From: CAZLLV01 sp964560325
GTDB taxonomy: Bacteria > Acidobacteriota > Thermoanaerobaculia > Multivoradales > DATKCC01
Assembly: GCA_964560325.1 (NCBI GenBank)
Contig: CAZLLV010000343.1
Location: 1-10,232, forward strand
Reading direction: 5' to 3'
DNA length: 10,232 bases
Shown: in pieces, positions 6,076-10,232 of the stretch
Position numbering within the stretch: position 1 is the stretch's first letter
Layout of the letters: every line of letters begins with the position of its first letter
Translations under genes and position numbers: made by a program
Notes under the pieces: generated by a model
The model's input: the letters and a program-made list of their open reading frames with translations, nothing else
Databases searched by the model: none
Told to the model about the DNA's origin: nothing

Positions 6076-9000
6076 GGAAGCCGACGCTCTGGGCGCCGAG
6101 GCGTACGAGGCGCCGGCGACGGCGGTCGAGCGGGAGCTGGCGGCGCTCTGGTCCGACGTGCTGGGAGTCGAGCGGGTGGGCCGGAGGGACGGCTTCTTCG
6201 CTCTCGGCGGCCACTCCTTGCTGGCGACCGAGCTGGTGGCCCGGGTGGCGGGGGCGTTCGGCGTCTCGCTTCCTCTGCGGACCGTCTTCCAGGCCTCGAC
6301 CGTGGCTGCCATGGCGGAGGTGGTCGCCGAGCTGCGGAACGCCGATCCGGCGGCGGGGGAGCGGGTTCTCGCCGAGCTCCTCCCGACCCTCCGTCCGGAG
6401 CCCGCAGAGCGCCACGAACCCTTCCCGCTGACCGAGGTCCAGGAGGCGTACTGGGTCGGCCGGAGCGGAGCCGTGGAGCTGGGCTCGGTCTCCTCCCACG
6501 TCTACCTCGAGCTCGCTTATCCGGGCCTCGACCTCGAGCGCATGACGCGGGCGTGGCGCCGCCTCGTCGAGCGCCACGACATGCTCCGGGCGGTGGTCCT
6601 CTCCGACGGGCGCCAGCGCATCCTCCCCGACGTACCGCCCTACGAGGTGCGGACCCTGGACCTGTCCCGGGCGGCGCCGGCGCAGGTGGAGGCGGGCCTG
6701 GCGCAGGTGCGGGGGGAGATGTCGCACCAGGTCCTCCCGGCCGACCGCTGGCCGCTCTTCGACCTGCGCGCGAGCCTCCTTCCCGGCGGCGGAAGCCGGA
6801 TCCACTTCAGCATCGACCTGTTGATCGCCGACGCCTGGAGCTTCCGCCTGGTGGGCCGGGAGCTCGCCGTCCTGTACCGCGACCCCGAGGCGGAGCTGCC
6901 GCCGCTCGAGCTCTCCTTCCGCGACTACGTCCTGGCCGAGCGATCGCTCCGGGAGAGCCAGACCCACGAGCGGGCGCTCGGCTACTGGCGGCACCGGCTC
7001 GAGAACCTGCCTCCCGCACCCGAGCTGCCCCTGGCCCGTGACCCGGGATCGGTGGCGGAGCCGAAGTTCGAGCGGCGGACCGGCCGCCTGGAGCCGGCCC
7101 GGTGGACCCGGCTCAAGGAGCGGGCCGCCGGTGCCGCCCTCACCCCGTCCGCCGTCCTCCTGGCGGCCTTCGCCGAGGCCCTGGCCACCTGGAGCAAGAG
7201 CCCGCGCTTCACCATCAACCTCACCCTCTTCAACCGCCTGCCGCTCCATCCGCAGGTGAACGACGTGGTGGGGGACTTCACCTCCCTCACCCTGCTGGAG
7301 GTCGACCGCACCGAGGCCACGCCGTTCGAGACGTTCGCCGGCAGCCTGCAGGAGCGCCTGTGGCAGGATCTCGACCACCGGCTGGTGAGCGGTGTGCGGG
7401 TGCTCCGGGAGCTCGCACGGACCCAGGGCGGCGGCCGCAGGGCGTACATGCCGGTCGTCTTCACCAGCGTCCTCAATCAATCGGACGGGGCGGGCGCGGA
7501 AGGCCCGGCCGACGGGCCGGAGGCGGGCGGGGGACCGGAGCTCGTCTACTCGATCTCCCAGACGCCCCAGGTCTGGCTCGATCACCAGGTGAGCGAGCGC
7601 GGCGGCGCCCTCGTCTACAACTGGGACGCGGTCGAAGAGCTCTTCCCCCCGGGCCTCCTGGACGACCTGTTCGCCGCCTACTCCCGCTTTCTCGAACGGC
7701 TGGCGGAGGAGGAGGAAGCGTGGTCGGGCGAGCCGCCATGCCTGGTGCCGCGGGGCCAGCTCGAGCGGCAGGCGGCGGTCAACGCGACCGGGGCGCCGCT
7801 CCCGGAGGGGCTTCTCCACGACCCCTTCCTGGCGCGTGCGGCGGAGCAGCCGGCGGCGCCGGCGGTGGTGGCCGGCGGCCGGACGGTGACCTACGGCGAG
7901 CTGCTGCTGGGCACCCGGCGCCTGGGCGGGCGGCTCCGCCGCGCCGGCGCCCGGCCGAACCGGCTGGTGGCGGTGGCGATGGAGAAGGGGTGGGAGCAGG
8001 TGCTGGCCGTGCTCGCGGTCCTCGAATCGGGGGCCGCCTACCTGCCGGTGGACCCGAGCCTGCCCGCGGAGCGCCGGCGGTTCCTGCTCGAGAGCGGCGA
8101 GGTGGAGCTGGTCCTCGTCCAGCCGCGGCTCGCCGACCTGGAGTGGCCGCCGGGAGTGAGCGTGCTACCGGTGGACGAGGCCCTCCTGGCGGCCGGCGAC
8201 GAGCCGCCGGCGCTCGAGCCGGCGGCCGCGCCGGACGACCTGGCCTACGTGATCTTCACCTCGGGCTCGACGGGTCGCCCCAAGGGGGTGATGATCGATC
8301 ACCGGGGCGCCCTCAACACCGTGGTCGACGTCAACTCCCGATTCGGCGTCGGACCGGGCGACCGGGTGCTGGGCGTCTCCTCCCTGAGCTTCGACCTCTC
8401 GGTCTGGGATGTCTTCGGCACCCTGGCGGCGGGGGCGACCCTGGTGCTGCCCGAGCCGCGCGCCCGCCGGGACCCGGCACGATGGGCGGAGCTGATCGCC
8501 GCCGAGCAGGTCTCGGTCTGGAACTCGGCGCCGGCCCTGATGGAGATGCTGGTGGAGTACGCCGCGGCGGCGTCGCAGGTGGATCTCTCGTCGCTCCGCC
8601 TGGCCCTCCTCTCCGGCGACTGGATTCCGCTCAAGCTGCCGGAGCGCATCCGCGCCCTCGCCCGCGGAGCCCGGGTGATGAGCCTCGGCGGCGCCACCGA
8701 GGGCTCGATCTGGTCGATCTGCCACCCGGCGGACGGGCTGTCTCCCGGCTGGGCGAGCATTCCGTACGGGCGGCCGATGACCAACCAGACGTTCCACGTG
8801 CTGGACCACCGGCTGGCGCCGCGCCCCGACTGGACGCCGGGGGAGCTCTACATCGGCGGCGTCGGCGTGGCCCTCGGGTACTGGCGCGACACGGAGCGGA
8901 CCGATGCGGCCTTCGTGTCCCATCCGAGGACCGGCGAACGGCTCTACCGCACGGGCGACCTCGGCCGCTACCGGCCGGACGGAGAGATCGAGTTTCTCGG

Positions 9001-10232
9001 CAGGGAGGACTTCCAAGTGCAGCTTCAGGGACATCGGGTCGAGCTGGGCGAGATCGAAGCCACACTCCTGGACCATCCCAGCGTCCGCGCCGCGGTGGTC
9101 GACGCGGTGGGGGACCCCAAAGGCGCCAAGCGGCTGGTGGCCTACGTGGTGCTGGCGAACGAGACGGCGCTGGAACCGGCACCAGGCCCGGTCGCGGCCG
9201 TGCTCGCGCCTTCGCCCGAGGCCGTGCCCGCCCCCGCGGCGGCATCGGACGCTCACGCGGCGGAGCACCTGAGGTTCAAGCTGAGCGAGCCGGGCCTGCG
9301 CCGGGACACCGGCCGGCGGGCGGTGGAGCTGCCGATGGACGGCACGCCGGAGCGGGACCGGGAGATCTTCCTGGGCCGACGGAGCCACCGGCGTTTCGCC
9401 CCGGCCCCGGCCCCGGCGGCGGCCCTCTCGGGGCTCCTGGCATGCCTGCGCCAGGTCCGGCTCGACGAGCTGCCGTTCGCCAAGTACCGGTACCCCTCGG
9501 CCGGCAACCTCTACCCGGTCCAGACCTACGTCCACGTGCGGCCCGGGAGGTTCACCGGCCTGGCCGGCGGCCTCTACTACCACGACCCGAAGCGCCATCG
9601 CCTGGTGGAGCTGGCTCCGGACGTCGACCTGGGCCCGGAGGTGCACGTGCAGGCGAACCGGCAGCTCGCCGCGGACGCCGCGTTCTCCATCTTCCTGGTG
9701 GCCCGGGCCGGCGCCATCGAGCCGGTGTACGGCGCCCTCGCCCGCGACTTCTCGCTGCTCGAAGCCGGCGCCATGAGCCAGCTCCTGATGACCGAGTCGG
9801 CCGCGGCGGGCCTGGGCCTGTGCCCGATCGGGAGCGTCGCGTTCGACGCCATTCGCCACCTCTTCGCGCTGGACGAGGACCACGAGCTCCTCCACGCCCT
9901 GGTCGGCGGCGTGCCGGCGGCGGAGGCCGCGGTCGAGGCGGTGCGGCCCGCGGCGATCGCCCGGGAGGCCGCGCCCGACCTCCGGACGTTCCTCGAGCGG
10001 AAGCTCCCGGCCCACATGGTGCCGGCGGCCATCGTGCGGCTCGACGCCCTGCCCCTCACGCCCAACGGCAAGCTCGACCGCAAGGCCCTCCCGGCGCCCG
10101 CGCCGGCCGCCTCCGAGGGGGAGCGGCGAAAGGTCCCGCCGGCGAGCGAGCTCGAGCGGATGCTGGCCGACCTCTGGTCCGAGCTCCTGGGGGTCGAGTC
10201 GGTCGGCGTCCACGACAACTTCTTCGAGCTCG
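4949..10232 (+). CDS. Non-ribosomal peptide synthetase, downstream part ('A-T-Cy-A(Ox)-T'), same frame after TAG, 3' partial
   Basis: This is the continuation of the preceding synthetase in the same reading frame, 1761 codons open to the window edge. It holds the rest of a glycine-type A domain (A3 motif YTSGSTGRPKG at 5027), a T domain (LGGHSLL, serine at 6215), a heterocyclization domain (FPLTEVQEAYW at 6422, DLLIAD at 6815), a cysteine-type A domain with an inserted nitroreductase-like oxidase (~9260-9930), and the start of a T domain that runs off at FFEL. Module 3 should condense cysteine onto the Gly-carrier intermediate, cyclise it to thiazoline and oxidise it to thiazole. No natural start follows the TAG: the first in-frame ATG is 5102, after A3, and in-frame GTGs at 5021, 5060 and 5063 lie inside or just after A3. 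None has a convincing Shine-Dalgarno at proper spacing. The start given is the first codon after the stop, not a claimed initiation site. Confidence 0.93.
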   Translation, partial: MADLLAGAPAARAEGAPEPGSPAYVIYTSGSTGRPKGVVVPHRALANFLASMAERPGLGPDDRLLAVTSLSFDIAGLELYLPLLVGARVELADGVTAADGAALARRLAASRATAMQATPSTWRMLAASGWQGSADLAALAGGEALPEPLAEWLAGRSRELWNLYGPTETTVWSSVARIAPGDRVSLGRPIANTTVRVLGRNGEVPPVGGWGELHLGGEGLARGYLGRPGLTAERFVPDSGAGRGSGPLSGPGARLYRTGDRARWLPDGRLDFAGRLDHQVKVRGHRIELGEIESALAAHPAVAEAVVTVREDRPGDPRLVAYMVAREAEAPAEPEALRAHLAARLPAYMVPSAFVALERLPQTPNRKVDRRALPAPEADALGAEAYEAPATAVERELAALWSDVLGVERVGRRDGFFALGGHSLLATELVARVAGAFGVSLPLRTVFQASTVAAMAEVVAELRNADPAAGERVLAELLPTLRPEPAERHEPFPLTEVQEAYWVGRSGAVELGSVSSHVYLELAYPGLDLERMTRAWRRLVERHDMLRAVVLSDGRQRILPDVPPYEVRTLDLSRAAPAQVEAGLAQVRGEMSHQVLPADRWPLFDLRASLLPGGGSRIHFSIDLLIADAWSFRLVGRELAVLYRDPEAELPPLELSFRDYVLAERSLRESQTHERALGYWRHRLENLPPAPELPLARDPGSVAEPKFERRTGRLEPARWTRLKERAAGAALTPSAVLLAAFAEALATWSKSPRFTINLTLFNRLPLHPQVNDVVGDFTSLTLLEVDRTEATPFETFAGSLQERLWQDLDHRLVSGVRVLRELARTQGGGRRAYMPVVFTSVLNQSDGAGAEGPADGPEAGGGPELVYSISQTPQVWLDHQVSERGGALVYNWDAVEELFPPGLLDDLFAAYSRFLERLAEEEEAWSGEPPCLVPRGQLERQAAVNATGAPLPEGLLHDPFLARAAEQPAAPAVVAGGRTVTYGELLLGTRRLGGRLRRAGARPNRLVAVAMEKGWEQVLAVLAVLESGAAYLPVDPSLPAERRRFLLESGEVELVLVQPRLADLEWPPGVSVLPVDEALLAAGDEPPALEPAAAPDDLAYVIFTSGSTGRPKGVMIDHRGALNTVVDVNSRFGVGPGDRVLGVSSLSFDLSVWDVFGTLAAGATLVLPEPRARRDPARWAELIAAEQVSVWNSAPALMEMLVEYAAAASQVDLSSLRLALLSGDWIPLKLPERIRALARGARVMSLGGATEGSIWSICHPADGLSPGWASIPYGRPMTNQTFHVLDHRLAPRPDWTPGELYIGGVGVALGYWRDTERTDAAFVSHPRTGERLYRTGDLGRYRPDGEIEFLGREDFQVQLQGHRVELGEIEATLLDHPSVRAAVVDAVGDPKGAKRLVAYVVLANETALEPAPGPVAAVLAPSPEAVPAPAAASDAHAAEHLRFKLSEPGLRRDTGRRAVELPMDGTPERDREIFLGRRSHRRFAPAPAPAAALSGLLACLRQVRLDELPFAKYRYPSAGNLYPVQTYVHVRPGRFTGLAGGLYYHDPKRHRLVELAPDVDLGPEVHVQANRQLAADAAFSIFLVARAGAIEPVYGALARDFSLLEAGAMSQLLMTESAAAGLGLCPIGSVAFDAIRHLFALDEDHELLHALVGGVPAAEAAVEAVRPAAIAREAAPDLRTFLERKLPAHMVPAAIVRLDALPLTPNGKLDRKALPAPAPAASEGERRKVPPASELERMLADLWSELLGVESVGVHDNFFEL
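5803..6229 (+). repeat. Intragenic direct repeat, copy 2 (A8 to T, module 2)
   Basis: This is the partner of 2623-3046. The matching runs are 5803-5855, 6038-6077, 6100-6156 and 6167-6201. Synonymous positions are shared too, so the match exceeds what protein conservation requires. Similarity falls off sharply after the carrier serine and upstream of A8. Confidence 0.93.
6104..6330 (+). other. Peptidyl carrier (T) domain, module 2
   Basis: This is the carrier for the predicted glycine. The attachment motif FFALGGHSLL spans 6194-6223 and the serine is codon 6215-6217. The first two thirds match T1 almost base for base. After LLAT (about 6229) the sequences diverge (TRVVSRARES against TELVARVAGA), so helix 3 is module-specific and leads into the Cy domain. 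Confidence 0.95.
6400..7770 (+). other. Heterocyclization (Cy) domain, module 3
   Basis: This domain condenses the upstream peptidyl thioester with cysteine and cyclodehydrates the product to a thiazoline. Motifs in order are Cy1 (FPLTEVQEAYWVGR, 6422-6463), an RHDMLR motif, the signature DxxxxD as DLLIAD at 6815-6832 in place of the HHxxxDG of C domains, INLTLFNRLP followed by VGDFTSLTL, PVVFTSVL at ~7451, SQTPQVWLDHQV at ~7556 and the LVYNWD motif. The threonine at 7463 and aspartate at 7580 correspond to residues implicated in cyclodehydration in studied Cy domains, so the domain looks catalytically complete. It follows T2 with a short linker (PEPAERHEP) usual before Cy domains. Confidence 0.96.
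7820..10110 (+). other. Adenylation (A) domain, module 3, cysteine-type code, split by an inserted oxidase
   Basis: This domain activates the residue that Cy cyclises. Motifs are A1 (VTYGEL, 7886), A2 (ESGAAYLPVDPSLPAERR), A3 (TSGSTGRPKGV, 8258), A5 variant (LGGATEGSIWS, 8684), A7 (LYRTGDLGRY, 8942) and A8 (GHRVELGEIE, 9029). After a ~0.9 kb insert come A9 (LPAHMVP, 10004) and A10 (NGKLDRKAL, 10064). Pocket residues are D8393, L8396, W8405, N8522, L8606, S8612, L8684, I8708, W8711 and K10070, giving DLWNLSLIWK. The common cysteine code is DLYNLSLIWK, so position 239 has Trp for Tyr. The GGATE form of A5 and the FQVQLQGHR lead into A8 are typical of A domains that partner Cy domains. Confidence 0.94.
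9260..9930 (+). other. FMN-dependent thiazoline oxidase (Ox) domain inserted in A domain of module 3
   Basis: This is a nitroreductase/McbC-like domain that oxidises the carrier-bound thiazoline to thiazole. It begins near HLRFKLSEPGLRRD and shows the FMN-binding RRSHRRF (9377-9397), YPSAGNLYPVQ (9491-9523), GLYYHD and GLGLCPIGS (9809-9835). An Ala/Pro-rich linker (about 9170-9255) separates it from the LVAYVV strand after A8, and another Ala/Glu-rich linker (about 9905-9985) rejoins A9. Placement between A8 and A9 matches the epothilone EpoB family; bleomycin BlmIII instead has its Ox at the C-terminus. All hallmark motifs are present, so activity is likely. Confidence 0.94.
10130..10232 (+). 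other. Peptidyl carrier (T) domain, module 3, cut by window end
   Basis: Helix 1 and the loop of a carrier domain are visible (ELERMLADLWSELLGVESVG, then DNFFEL). The window stops one codon into the LGGHS motif, so the phosphopantetheine serine is not seen. It would carry the cysteine and the resulting thiazole. Confidence 0.88.

Noticed and set aside
3916..7041. 1041-codon + strand open frame in another phase, spanning the TAG
   Set aside because: Its product is a low-complexity Gly/Ala/Arg/Pro run without domain motifs, while the NRPS frame has intact motifs across the same interval. An automatic gene caller could be misled here because it bridges the stop.
8165..10213. 682-codon open frame on the - strand opposite module 3
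   Set aside because: It is Arg/Gly/His-rich with no recognisable motif and mirrors the strong G/C third-position bias of the + strand gene, which carries all Cy-A-Ox motifs here. It is a GC-driven shadow.

Overview
The whole window lies inside one non-ribosomal peptide synthetase (NRPS) reading frame on the + strand. The frame is open from base 2 to base 10232 except for one in-frame TAG at 4946-4948. The DNA is very G+C rich (roughly three quarters by eye), and third codon positions are almost all G or C. This points to a high-GC bacterium. Myxococcota, Acidobacteriota and Actinomycetota all fit, and the sequence does not decide between them. There is no gene boundary, promoter, terminator, RNA gene, CRISPR array or insertion sequence, and no non-coding stretch longer than a few bases.

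The domain order is C-A-T (module 1, about 2-3150), C-A-T (module 2, about 3200-6330) and Cy-A(Ox)-T (module 3, about 6400 to the edge). The window opens just inside the first condensation domain and closes on the first residues of the third carrier-protein motif, so the synthetase extends on both sides. Both C domains look like the LCL type and no epimerisation domain is present.

The adenylation pockets can be read by alignment to GrsA. Module 1 gives DPRHLVLRAK and resembles the alpha-aminoadipate-activating domain of Lys2. Module 2 gives DILQLGLVWK, a glycine-type code. Module 3 gives DLWNLSLIWK, one residue from the usual cysteine code. Module 3 has a complete heterocyclization domain and an FMN-dependent oxidase inserted in its A domain between motifs A8 and A9, which is the epothilone EpoB-like layout. 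The predicted unit is therefore (acidic or aminoadipate-like residue)-Gly-thiazole, built on thioester-bound intermediates in the cytoplasm.

Two things stand out. The TAG cuts the glycine A domain between motifs A2 and A3 although all domain motifs continue in the same frame after it. The A8-to-T segments of modules 1 and 2 are nearly identical at the DNA level, suggesting recent duplication or gene conversion within the gene.
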